Assembly: GCA_000320545.1 (NCBI GenBank)
Contig: ADNK01002880.1
Coordinates: 1-55,017, forward strand
DNA: 55,017 nucleotides
From: Bigelowiella natans CCMP2755
Lineage: Eukaryota > Cercozoa > Chlorarachniophyceae
Reading direction: 5' to 3'
Positions 35,346 through 47,813 of this stretch are shown piece after piece. A program made the position numbers and the translations under genes. The notes beneath the pieces are model-generated. The model did not search any database, was not told where the DNA came from, and was given only the letters and a program-made list of their open reading frames with translations. The stretch's first letter is position 1. Each line of letters opens with the position of its first letter.

Positions 35346-36832
35346 TTTTCGCGCTCTGTCCCAGTTCAATGCCTGTATGTTGATTATGGGAATGGCAGGT
35401 AAGGGTAGTGTCGCGAAAATGGTGTGTGGAATTTAAAACAAATTAAAGAGCAACGACAGCGAGGTATAATTCAAAGTAAGAAGATTCACACCTCTATTCG
35501 CAATGGTGGGGATAAGCTTTCCTTTGCCGTCGACTATAATTGATAAACATTTATATTTATAATGGTGCCCCGAGCAGCAGTTTTCCTTTATGAAATGCCA
35601 CTCTTCATGTTATTATTTTTTCGCGTTTTGCACCTTGAGCGAACCCTTCGACAGGCCCGTTTGCCAGGAGTGCCTATTATTAGGGGAATTTGGGTTAGGC
35701 TTCGTTTGGATAAATCTGACGCAGATATAGCAAGGAGGCAGCCATACCTTCCACGGGGATTTCTCTCCCTCCTCCCCGGCTTCAATAGCGTCGCTGTTGA
35801 AAACATGCACTTTTCTCAAAGCGACCCGTCATTCGAACTGTACGCTCGTTTCCCGATATAGGACGACGAGGCAGCGACTAGCGAAATAATTGAAAGTTCA
35901 TAAAATATCGTGATTTCTGTGAGCTTCGAGGCTGTGCTCAACCTGATATAGCTCCCAAATGCCTGGCGAACGCCATTCGAAGCTACTACGAAATCCCCAA
36001 CGCGCTCCCTACGAGACAGCAAAGGTTATGCAAGATTCCAGCCTTTCAGCGGCCATGACGTTCGTCAAAATCCTCCCCATGCCCATTTTGCATTGTATCT
36101 CGAGAGCGCTCACCGTTTTTTCCGCATACGCAGCTTCCTCATGCTCGCGTTGGGTTGTGGGACGGAGAAGTCCAGAGATTCTACGAGTAGTGAATACTAA
36201 AAATATTTCATATATTTTCCTTGACGCAGGTCCGAAACCGATGGCATTTTCCTGAGCGTCAAAATTTCAAAATCCCAGGCCTCAACAATGGAAGATTGAC
36301 AATATTTTAGGACATATTAAGGTACTTGTTCGACCAACATTCGTTGAGTTCAATATGGAATCTGGACAAAATTAGGGTTCAATTTGAACGCGATATTAGC
36401 CTTATACACCCGATAACATCAACTTATTTTTTTACTGAAGCCACACACTTCAGTTCGCCCTTTCTAGTCCCGAAAAAGCTTTTTCCCTTTCTGCTCCCGA
36501 AGTCCTCGGGCGTGCACTCAATACGACTTTCGGCCATCGCAGGACACAGTTGTCGCAGGATAGAAACCTGCGAAGAGTGGTAGTTTTTCCGATTTTGGAA
36601 AGGCTCCCTAAGGCGCTCCAAATTTAGCTCGATTTATCGATTTGCAATTTTGTTATTGTCGCTCACGCTTTTACCGCCTATATTCTAGATACACTGGTAC
36701 GCCGGCTATGTCGACAAACCGTCAGGCGAACGACCTGATAACTCCCTCCTCCCCATGGCGACGATGCCTCTAGCACTTTAGCATTAACAGTCTGCCCCCG
36801 CCGCAACGTGTGAGTTCCGAGGGGTTTCGCAA
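35346..36832. promoter_or_regulatory. Long divergent spacer with unassigned ORFs
   Basis: This 1.5-kb region separates the minus gene starting at 35345 from the plus receptor gene starting at 36833. ORFs at 35562-35861 (+, 99 codons), 35588-35806 (-) and 36326-36583 (+, 85 codons) overlap or lack family resemblance. I see no terminal repeats, transposase motif or RNA gene. It presumably holds both promoters; the middle could be a decayed element. Confidence 0.35.
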
Positions 36833-37220
36833 ATGATTCTGAGTCTTTTGGTCTTCTTTGCTGCGACACCGCAACACGCTGACGGGTAAGGAGTACTGAC
36901 TCGCCAGCTCGTTAATGTGTGTAACATTGGTGTGTTTCAGGGTCTATTGTCGTCGTACGACTCTGTTTGGGCAACCCGGAAATTCGATGGAGGGTGTTGA
37001 CATAGAGTACCATCCCTCTTGGTATTTTATAGCGTCATCTCTCTCTAATGGGACGTCTGTCATTGGAACCACCGCAACAGGAAAGCAAGATGCTTTGATA
37101 TTCAGAAAAGATTATAGTGGAAATCAACGGTATCGTCGTTACGTACTTCTTCATATATATTTTTTTAAAACGAGAGTATTGCAATTCTTTTGGAGATTTA
37201 AATGTTGCTGATAACACACA

Positions 37221-37295
<75 letters not shown>

Positions 37296-38874
37296 ATGGA
37301 TGTATATACAGGACGAAGGCTCTCGGTGTCGCTGGAGCAACTACGACCGGAATGGGGGTTGCAGCTGATCTCGAGGGCAACGCTTACCTTGTGGGCCAAA
37401 CAGATGGGAGGTTAGGCCAGGTTCTAGAAGGCCGTAAGGATTGTTTTGTCCAGAGATATGACACAGATCTCAATCCTGCTTGGGTGAGAATTATCGCCGG
37501 AATTTGCTGTAACCATTGAACCCTATTATGAACCCAACTAATTTCTCATCATAACTTTCAGGTGACTCAGTTTGGATCTCCTAACGAGGAGAGCGCGGCA
37601 GTAGGAGCTACTTGCAGAGATCCAGACCCGCGCCATATATACGTGTTTGGATGGACTAAGGGGCCGATCAGGGGAAGACCAATGGTAGCATGAAATGTGT
37701 CTGCGCGTACACGTTTGCGCTGCTACACGCGTACGTACACGCATACGTTTATCTTGTATTGGGTTTTTTTTGAACAGCCTAAATTAGATAGTTCAGTGCA
37801 AAAACAATAAACTCACAATGGTTTTGTGTAAATCTTCCTTTAACAGAAAGGCACGGGGCAGCATGTATTTATCAGCAAAGTTGATAGAGGTTGGTTTGGT
37901 GGCACCCATGAAGTCCCTTTCAAGTGTTGGCTGATATTTCTTATTTCCATTTTTGTATTTGTTTCTTGGTGCAATTGCCCCTATCTTCATTCACTACCAG
38001 ATAACGGGGAAATCGTTCTATTGGAGCAATTCGGTGACAACTAAATAGATCTAGGAAGATAATAAGGGAGCGTTGCCAACTTTCTATGTTGTGTGAAACT
38101 TATGTTGGGAATCTCCTTTCCTTCGTCACTGCTAGCCCAACTTTTGTCGGCGCATTTATGAAAATGCAAAAGGTGTTGGCGGTGAGCGACAGCTGTGATA
38201 CTGATTCTAAGGTTTATCTGGTGACACTACTCCAACGGCAATGGCGATAAACAAGGCCGCTGATGCACTGTATATTACTGGGTACACCTTCAATCCAGGA
38301 ACTAATGCATTCGACGCATTTATCATAAGGTGAAGAGCTGACACTTCGTTGAATTCATTTTCTCCATACGGCCAGTGCGCGCACCGATCATATCCATCCA
38401 TTTTTCCTTGAAATACACGCATCAGCACACGATTATACGCTGGAAAATGAAAATCAGGTGCGATACTGCTAACCTGGCTGAGAGATATCGGAAGACATTA
38501 GGATCCCCAATCGTTGGTGAGACACGAGGCTACGCAATCGCCTTGCGAGATCAGTTAGGCTATATTGCAGGGTCAACGACACATGAACCTTTGCTTGGGC
38601 AACCGAAGATAGGTACTCAGTGAATGCCGCCGCCGCCGCTTTCGAAAAATGCACTTTGCGCGATGGGCAGAGCGACCTCTTCGACGTATCTCAACCTCCT
38701 CGTCGTTTGTAGGCAAGAAAGACGGGTTCGTGGCTGCGTTTGTTCAAGATGACGGTGAGGTCAGCTTGCTAAGACGTTTTGGTAGTCGCGAGAAGGAAAC
38801 CCAAATTTTTGGAATCGTACAAACGGATTTAAGGGTCCTCTATGTGGCGGGAGATACCACAGGTGTGTGCGCGA

Positions 38875-38911
<37 letters not shown>

Positions 38912-39414
38912 AGCCAGCGCATTTTTGGTCCCTCATTCAGCTACAATTCGGTTGAAAAGCTTAAATTGATTTCAAAAACAGGCAGCCTTCCTGGACAGAA
39001 TATAACTGGACTCAAGGATGCCTTTTTGCTCACAGTGGACATCGATACGTTTGACACCCGCACGACGGTGCAATGGGGAGAAAATGGCACAGTAACCTCT
39101 GCGAAGGACGTGGCGGGAATAGGTATAAATGCACAAAAATAAATATAAGTGCTCTCCTTCAATAATCCTCCTTCTCTTCCATCACAGGCCCGGTTTACAT
39201 CACCGGGAGCACAAACGGAACATTTGGGACGGCATTAAAAGGTATGCGCAGCTTGTTGCATTTTTAATTTTTTAAAGGAAAATTAAAAAATAAAACTTTG
39301 ACGGCCTACCGACTAATGCCACATCGTTTATGGGTAACGAAAAAAAATTGGCAAATATTTGCATTAATTAAATTTAGGTCGTCACTTTGTTCGATAATGT
39401 CTCAGCTCTATTTC

Positions 39415-39465
<51 letters not shown>

Positions 39466-41433
39466 TTTCCCCGTCAAGGAACTCACGATTTAATGATTTC
39501 TGAGCCCTGCCCGGTGACATCAAGCCCCTCTGCCAGTCCAACGTCAGCAGCGCCCAGCAGCACCCCCACCGGCACTCCTTCCGCAACTCCAACCACCACC
39601 CCAACGAATGCTCCGAGCTTAACCCCACTGACTCGCTCTCCTGAGACACGACTGCCATCGATGGCGCCTCAAACCTCATCACCATCTCGCAGCCCGGCGA
39701 CGAGGCTACCCTCGCAAAGCCCTACATCGTCAGTTCAAGCACCAATACCTCTTCAGGCGCAGTTCGGGGACGCTGTCAGGAGCATTGTCGTGGGCTTTTC
39801 TTGGAAGACGGACAGGCCGGAGGGCGGGGTCCACTGCCGGAACCTCGTCTCCTCCTCCTCCTCCCCCTTCGTCTCTGTGCGGGATCTCTTTGGGAGCGGG
39901 ACTGCCAACAAATCCCTCACCTGCAAATGGCGCACGGGCACAGAGCTCGAAATCCAACTAGGGGCGCGCTTCGAGGCTGAGGTGGGAACCAACATCACGG
40001 TGCTGGGACGTGCGATCTACGACAGCACTCGCACGTTACCCTCTCCAGCCACTCGCCTCTCGATTCTCGCCCCAGCCAAGCCTACCCCCGTCACCGCTAT
40101 TCTGACCGGGCCTAGCAAGGTGGCAGAGTGTGATAACCTTACTCTGGACGCGAGCCAGAGCTTGGGAAGGGCTGGGAAGCAGTTCTCCTTTGACTGGGGG
40201 TACGTGCCTTTGCCGACGACATCTTCCTCTGTCGCGCAGAGACTCAGGAGCCTCGCTGCCGCGAACCGAAACTCCTCAGCGCTTGATTTTCCCTCGATCG
40301 CTGATTTGGATGGCGGGCTCAATAACTTCAGCCTCACAGTCACGAATTGGCTGGGGGCCGCGGATACCAGCTACTTTGTAGTCGAGAGGCTTCTGGTCGC
40401 CATACCCAGGGTGCAGTCGTTCAGCCAGGCCGTTATTCGCACAAAAAGAGAGCAGCAGCTTGTGATTCGCACCCGTGTTAGCCCTCCCTGCGGCGCCGAA
40501 GATTCCTCCTCCCTCCGATTTATTAATAGGGGTACGTGGACGCAGCTCTTTCGGGGCTCTCCGTTGCTTTCCCCGTCTCAGAGCGGCTACTCGTCCCAGC
40601 TGTCAGATCACGCAGTGGCCATTCGTGACCGAAATAGCTTCTACCTCACCCTGGCCGAGAACTCGCTAAAATCCGGCCACGTCTACGGGTTCAGCCTCTT
40701 GGCGCAGTCGTATAGCGCAAATGGAGTGCTGCTCGGGCAGCTGACTAGCACGTATATCGTGGTCGTGGAGGACGCTCCTATATTCGCTAGAATTTCAGGG
40801 GGCGATTCAAGGAAGGTCCCTGTTTTGGAAGGAGCGAGCACCCTTCTGAGCTTCGACGGCAGTCCTTCATACGATCCGTCCAACAATTCTTTTCCTCTTC
40901 GTTACAACTGGAGTCTCACCCACCCCAATGAAACCACCGCGCCTTTGCAGGAAACACCGTCGGCGAGGCATCGACGAATCTCTATCGCCTCCTCCTCTCT
41001 CCAAGACAACTCCACATACATCGTAAAGCTCACGGTGTTCGGCCAGCCGGCCAGTACGACTGGCAGCCAGCGCTTCAGGACGTTCTCACAGAAGATCGTG
41101 ACACAAAACGTGCCCATCCCTACGATGAAGCTGAAGAGCAACGTGCCGGGCTCAAAATTCGATGCGGGCAGCATCCTTCGCCTCAAAGCCTCCTCGGAGA
41201 ACTACGCAATCCAAGATTTGGATCTTACCTGGAGTGTAGAGCCCAGCCAGAATTTGGATCTCTCAAGTTCCGATGTGCTACGGTCGGAACCTAATTCTCC
41301 CTCTCTCGCTCTTTCCGCAGGGAGTCTGTCTCCAGGCGTGCAGTATTCCTTTACGATATCGGGGGCAAGTCGTCGTGGGCTGGTTGGCTCTGCTACTACG
41401 TTTGTCGTAGTGAATTCCCCTCCAAGCTTAGGT

Positions 41434-41482
<49 letters not shown>

Positions 41483-44400
41483 CGCGTGATCATGTGCTCC
41501 TTACGTTTTTATGTGTAGCTGTGTACTTTGCGTCGTCTATATTCGTACATATATACCGATGCAATCAGCACAACACGGTTGTCATAGTAACCGTCGCAAA
41601 TTTGCGCGTTTTCTAGGGGTGTTGAGAGGGGGGGTTTTTTTGTTCTATTGACTCCAAACCATGACTGTGTATATTTCTCTTCATTCCAATGGAATTGTTA
41701 CGATTAGGAACTTGCTTCTCGACCCCGACGGCGGGGATCGCGCTCAAGGATAAGTTCTTCCTAAAATGCGTTGGATGGGTTGATGAAGATCTGCCTCTTC
41801 GCTACGCCTTTTTCATGGAGACCAAACTATCGGGCCGCGCGACACGCGTGTCAGTAAGTGGCCTGCAAGACCTCAATTCGTACTCCACATTTCTCCCGGC
41901 GCCGGAGTCGGGGGGGCCCAGCACGGGGGGGGGCGTAAGTAATGAAAGTGTCAGCATAACTGCGCAGATTGAAGATAGTCTGAAGTCATCTTCTTACTTT
42001 GAATTCCGTGTGTGGGTCTCCAACGAGGAAAAGTCGCTCTCTGAAAGCCTGAGCCGCATCAACGTATCTTTGAGCCAGGGGGACACGCAGAGCTTCAAGC
42101 TGCTCGTTCTCGACACCGCGAAAGACCTGAAGTCAAATGTGGTGAACTCCACGCAAGAGATCCGCGCCTCGAGGGCGCAGCTTCTGGACATCATCCAGGT
42201 GGACAAATTGGAAAGTGTAGATGCGGCTCAACTCATCGAGGCAGCCACCGATTTCGGGGCTGCGCAAGAACTCCAGGCCAATGTGAGGAAGAGTGCTGTG
42301 TCCAAGATCAGCGACATCGTAGGAAGAGCGGAATCGAGGGCTGCTGCTGCATCAGGGTCCTTTGGGGATGACGGCGCAGAAACAGTGTCGACCTCGTCTC
42401 TCACCGATGCAGATGCTCTCGAGCTTGCCCAGGCATCCATAGGCGCTCTCGACAACGTGTTCGTTGCCAACCGCCTGGACGCAGTCGATTTCACCGACGA
42501 GGACAGGGTGGAGATCACAAATGCAGCGGAAACGGTGCTGAATGGCCTCAGTTCGCTAATCCTACAAACCGCGGTGTCAGGGGAGGAAAGAACCGACGTG
42601 ACGGCTGATACGATTCAGTTTTCAACACAGCTGAAGCCTGCAACCAGTGCAAATGCCTCAAATCTCACGACGACTTCGGGCGCGTCGTTGATCATCCCCG
42701 GGGCGTTGACATTGCCACAGCGAGATGTTCCATTACGAATCGCTGTTACCCATACAGTGGACGCACTCTACCCACTTGAGGCCACGGCCGCATCTGGGCT
42801 GGTAATTGTGGAAGTGTATCAAAATCGAACCAAAATTTCGCAAGCGCCGTCCCCATTTGTGCTGCATATTCCTGTAAATTCCAGCAAGATTGCTTCGGCC
42901 CTGAGCTCTGCCTCGAATGGCGGACTGCTTTCCTCCACGGGCCCCAGTCCCTCTTCCTCGCACAACTACACCTGCCGGTACTGGTCGAAAAGCGAGGCGA
43001 AGTGGAAGATTAACGGGGTGCGGAAGAGATCGGAAGGCGCAGCACGGGTTGAGTGTGAGAGCGATCACCTCACGGCATTCAATACAAAGGCTGAGGTCCG
43101 AGTCAGCCTCAATACCTTTTCGGAGGAAGACATCACCATTGCGGCATTTTCCTGGCGAAATCCCGTCATGGTTATCCTCTCCTTCGTGATGGCCGGATTC
43201 GCATTTGTAACATGTTGCACCATCTTGTACGACTACAAGCTGGCCGCAGCGCACGGGGTGAAGTCGTCGGACAACTTCTGGAAGCAGCAAAATAAGATGC
43301 GTTTCCTGCGGCTCTCGAAGGGTAGAAATAGCCGCACGTGCAAGCGGCTTTCCCAGTGGGGGCTCCGGCGCCGCCACCCTTGGTTTTCTATATTCGTACG
43401 CCATCCTGGGGACTACATGACCTCGACGAAAAGGCTGATGACATTGATGATCATGATGTTTAATGGACTCACCGTGTGCGCGCTGATGCTGGATCAGGAG
43501 CAGCAGCTTCCTCTGTTGGATGCGACCTTCTCCGCAGCGGTGGTAGCGTTCGTACTTGCCTACCCAATACCTGCCACCCTTGACACCTTGCAGAGACGGG
43601 TGATTCCGAAGCGGCTGCGGATTAAGATATCGGGCTCTGAGAACACGAGCGGATTCTGCAACTACCTCACCCTCATCCTGGGCTTCCTCTGCGGCGAGCT
43701 AGAGCTGGACGACTTCGAGGTTGAAGAGGGGGAGGAGGACGAGGAGGAGAACAAGGACCAGAAAAAGGGCGCCGAGAATGGAAGCCACTGTAACAAGGAA
43801 GACAGCAAAAGCAATCAGGTTGTCAGCAAGGCGAAGGAAAAAGATAACGGTGGCGAGATTAGCCAATTAAACCAGGCCGATAGAAACAGCGGAGGCTATT
43901 CTGTGACTTTGACATCCGAATCGTTGCCTGGAATGGCATCGACAGGCATTTGGCCCAAATCGAATGCAGCTCTCATGTCACAAAATGAGTTAAAGAAGCG
44001 AAGAACAATGCATGACAACGTGGAATCTTCATCGAAGAAAACTCTTTTTTCCGACGAGCAAGCAGTTGGAACGCAGCAGATGAACTGCCTCTGCTGCAAC
44101 TTTGTCAGGGATGCGGATATGGACAAAATTTCAAACCACGATTGGGTGTGGAAAGACTTTTTCGCAACAGTCTTTGCCTACATCGTTGCGCTTGGATGCT
44201 GGTTCATCCTCGTGGTGCTCTTTTGGAAAATGAGAAGCTCTGCAACACCATGGATATCAGCGACATTCCTGTCGTTTGTCCAAGACTTCGTAATTCGCAT
44301 CATGCAAATCATCTTTCTGGACTCTATAATGTTCTTTCCGTGCTTTGCCGTCATATGTTGCTGCTGCTGCTGCTGCTGCTATGATGCAGAGCCAGTTCCT

Positions 44401-44658
44401 ACGGATGCCGAGGATGTGCACAGTGGGTTTTACAGCGACATCATGTTTAGGATTGATGTGGCCAAAATTCGACTTGTTCGTGGAGTTCTTCAAATTGATG
44501 CAAAGACATTGAGAGCTGAAGGAGTTAGGACCGGGTTGAGGATTAGGGCCGTTCATGTAGATGGTCTAAAGATTGAGTGGAATGACTCGGAGATGCTAAA
44601 ACTCCACTGGAATCGAATAAGATGTACCGAGGAACATGCAGATGTGTCATTCCGTTAA
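36833..44658 (+). CDS. Polycystin/REJ-like membrane receptor with beta-propeller-type repeats
   Basis: Exon 1 (36833-36885) encodes a signal peptide (MILSLLVFFAATPQHADG). Exons 36941-37129, 37312-37483, 37562-37684, 37847-37892 and further small exons to 39239 encode SBBP-like repeats. Each has a core such as GMGVAADLEGNAYLVGQT, AINKAADALYITGYT, YAIALRDQLGYIAGST or GPVYITGSTNGTFG. Exon 39478-41432 carries a Ser/Thr/Pro mucin-like linker, then REJ/PKD-type beta domains. The long exon 41708-44658 starts TCFSTPTAGIALKDKFFLKC and contains a GAIN/GPS-like site (YTCRYWSKSEAKW, then CESDHLTAF). Membrane helices follow at about 43168-43240, 43436-43580, 44160-44230 and 44250-44370. A very acidic cytosolic loop (EVEEGEEDEEEN) and an eight-Cys run are also present. 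The total is about 2,000 residues. The order matches PKD1/REJ proteins, but no PLAT domain is visible. It probably acts at the surface as an adhesion or mechanosensory receptor; this is inferred. Confidence 0.82.
37216..37298. repeat. (CA)n(TA)n(TG)n composite, self-complementary
   Basis: CA repeats run into TA repeats and then TG repeats. The whole stretch is a near-perfect inverted repeat of about 80 bases within the intron 37130-37311. Confidence 0.9.
38874..38911. repeat. (GT)n at the splice donor
   Basis: The repeat starts at the donor itself (ACCACAG|gtgtgt) of the exon ending near 38862. Confidence 0.85.
39413..39464. repeat. (TC)n tract before the acceptor
   Basis: A TC microsatellite immediately precedes the acceptor ccccgtcaag of the 39478 exon. 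It serves as an extended polypyrimidine tract. Confidence 0.85.
41437..41485. repeat. (GT)n(GC)n at the splice donor
   Basis: The repeat lies directly after the donor CTTAG|gtaaac of the 39478-41432 exon. Confidence 0.85.
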
Positions 44659-45501
44659 TAGCGTTCACCCTGTGTGCAACAGATGTATGAGAAACACGTG
44701 GGACGACAACTATTGTACAGAATTATAATCAATCAACTTAATTAATCTACTTTGCATCGAGGTGCATATGGTAGCTGCTTCAACCATGTATAAACAGTCA
44801 GAAGAGCTACAGCATATCAAAATGTATAGAACACCTTTCCGTCCCAGTTATCGTTGACAAAAGCCGCGTGCATTGCATACTACTCAGAGAACTGTCGAGA
44901 GTGTGCGTGTCGTTGAGAGCTAGGAGATCAGAATTGTTACTAGATATAATAGAGACTACTGCCGTGCGTACATGATAGCAATAAGCAGTCGGTGTATACA
45001 CGTTGTTAGTCGGTAATGGCACATTTTCATACACTGAATAAGTTCGGGCATCTGTTATTAAGACATGTAGCGCATGAAATATAAACTTGCATGAAGCCGT
45101 GCATGCCGAATTTGTAACGCCATATAGCTTGCCATTGCAAGACGAATGTAACGAATCAATGCAAATAACATCAAATTTGTTCAATGGTCATGCCGTCATC
45201 CTCATTTATCTGCCATTTTAGCATTATGATGTAGCAGCAACGCGCAAGGAGCAACTGTTATTGTCGTGCAATGGAGGACACATAAAACTTAGCGTAACAC
45301 CAAGTATCAGTTAATCGCACGTCTCTGTTGCCCAAATCTTAATGACAGTCGCTATGGCTAGATGGCCGAATCATGCTTACATATGCATGTCTATCACTTA
45401 CATAAAGAGGTTTTAAATATAAACCAGTTTCATGGTACTTATCTCGTTTATAATTTAAAAACACATAACCGTGCGTTCATTACGCAAAAAATAAATATAA
45501 A

Positions 45502-45548
<47 letters not shown>

Positions 45549-45623
45549 TTATATATATATATATTATTTGTATCTCGAATTTAAGATGGCATTGCATGGG
45601 TCGAAATGAATCCTGGCTTACAA
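44659..45623. other. Convergent 3'-3' spacer
   Basis: The spacer lies between the receptor stop and the dehydrogenase stop. It is AT-rich with a (TA)n run at 45506-45560. CTAG is not clearly enriched (about three copies). The minus ORF at 44807-45184 has no family resemblance and is not called. Confidence 0.4.
45506..45565. repeat. (TA)n microsatellite
   Basis: Two adjoining (TA)n runs, split by a short AT-rich word, lie in the spacer just past the dehydrogenase stop. Confidence 0.9.
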
Positions 45624-46188
45624 TCAGTATGTCGCTCCGGTAGCGTCACACAAATGCTCCCACAATTTTCTACGGTTTTCCTGTTCGTATGGTATAAGAT
45701 GACCGTTATTGGCTATGTGTGGTGGAAGGGGGGGGGGGTGGGCAATAATAAGCTGGCAAGTGTGAATAATACGTCTATAGGGTTGCACAATTGACCGTCA
45801 GATCTGTCTCCAAGGTCACGCATCATCGACTTCATACCAATACTAACCTTGTCGTAAGCGAAGCTGTTTGATCGTCTCTCATTCCTGAATAGACACCAGT
45901 AGATATGCATTTCTGAGAGGGCGAATAAGCTTATATGTCGCCAAAATGAAGGCGTGTGCAGTTGACGAACTAATCCATGCACGGATTGATTGATTTGTGC
46001 GTTGATAAGATACCGATAAACGTAGTATTTTCCGGTTACGCCTTCCACATCACCGCTGGTCGCAAGCCAAAACTATTGGCATTTCAACAAATTCGAAGAG
46101 GTGAAAGAATGAACAGAGATCCACTTCACACCATGTTGATCGCCCATTTCTCGTTATCAACCCCCTCTTCGATATGATGCTGTAATAG

Positions 46189-46254
<66 letters not shown>

Positions 46255-46980
46255 ACATACGTCTGCACACGAGCACACGCTGAGACCTGGTCATTCGCAT
46301 CTTCGATGGATATGCCACATGCACCTTCAGAGATTGGAGTGGAAGATAAAAAACGCAAGAATAGAAACTTGTGGTATTGCCAACCACGAGCAAGCGGGGG
46401 ACATAAAGATATGTACACGGACGCCACGCATGCGCTCACACACAAAACACTTTGCAGCTGAGGCACAGAAAGTCAGCACTCCCCTCGGATATGCTCCTCT
46501 TCCCATCTTTGTTGATCATATGCAGCCTGCTACACGCCAGCGCGCACACTGGGCGACTCCATACATGATAAATTCCGCACGTAATAAAGCGCAATTTCAT
46601 GTAACAAGCGAAAATCCTACCCCATCCCTCCAGTAGCATCTTCGTGTTGACCGTTCCTGAATCATACAGCAGCAGTAGCAGCAGTAGCACCAGCAGGTGT
46701 GGTTGCAACATGTAGCAATGTGATGAAGAAGACAAATGTCACGTGCTATCGGACAGTGTTTCAACTCCGTTCCTGCCTCCCCCCCCCCCCCCCTCGATAG
46801 ATGTCCGAAGTATTCACCGGGATCGAGCGTGTTTACGGTTATTCCCTTCGACTCCAATCGCTCAGCGAGCTCATAGGCGATCATCGCATCCTTGGGGAGT
46901 AACAATGAGGTATCTTAGGATGTTTTCCCGACATACTTTAAAGAGATGAAAGCTTAACACGAGCAATTTACCGACAGTGT

Positions 46981-47032
<52 letters not shown>

Positions 47033-47709
47033 TATACACATACATGACGACTCACCGCCAACTTGGAAATTGAGTACGCATTGTGAGCGCTGTAGCCTAT
47101 AAACAGCAAAGAACAACGTGGCATATCACTTCCCTATTCACGAAGGTTTGTCGTCGTCGTCGTCGATGCCATTGTTGATGTTGTTGTTGTTGTTGTTATT
47201 GTTGATGATGTTGTTGTTCCCCTCGTATTTATGCGATTGCTGCTAATGTGCTACTACTACCATCACCTTTTTCCTGTTGCAGATTACTGAAGTCGAGAGA
47301 GGACGACTGTGAGATCGATGATACCATGATAACACGACGCATCTACGGGGAGGAGGGGTGGTAAGTAGTTAGTATTGCAGAACCGTCAGTGCTTTTAAAA
47401 GGGGAGGGGAGGGGGAGGGGCTGAACGCATCCAACAAAAAACCGACTTTCCCAACACTATGGCCGATATACTAGATGCTGTATTTTAGCTCCCTCTCGTA
47501 TTTCATCGTCCTCTCTCTCTCTCTCTCTCTCTCTCCCCCCCCCCCCCTCTTCAAACTAGTTGTCATCATCATCATCATCATCGTCGTCGTCGTCGTCGTA
47601 CCTCGGATTTTTCCACACAAGGTATGAGCTTGGAGGTCAGGAGAAATGGCGCGAGGACATTCACCTAGCAGAGATTATGGTTACGGCAACGGCGATGATG
47701 ATGATGACA

Positions 47710-47741
<32 letters not shown>

Positions 47742-47773
47742 GACGATGAGAATAGGATTACTAAACGCTGAAA

Positions 47774-47813
<40 letters not shown>

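Noticed and set aside
37202-37519. ORF starting in the CA/TA/GT repeat
   Set aside because: Only the part after 37312 is an exon; the rest is intron repeat.
44807-45184. 125-codon minus ORF in the receptor/dehydrogenase spacer
   Set aside because: No family resemblance, no splice context, and it lies past the 3' end of both neighbouring genes.
46191-46258. CRISPR or tandem-repeat array
   Set aside because: This and similar tracts are dinucleotide microsatellites without spacers, in a eukaryotic gene.
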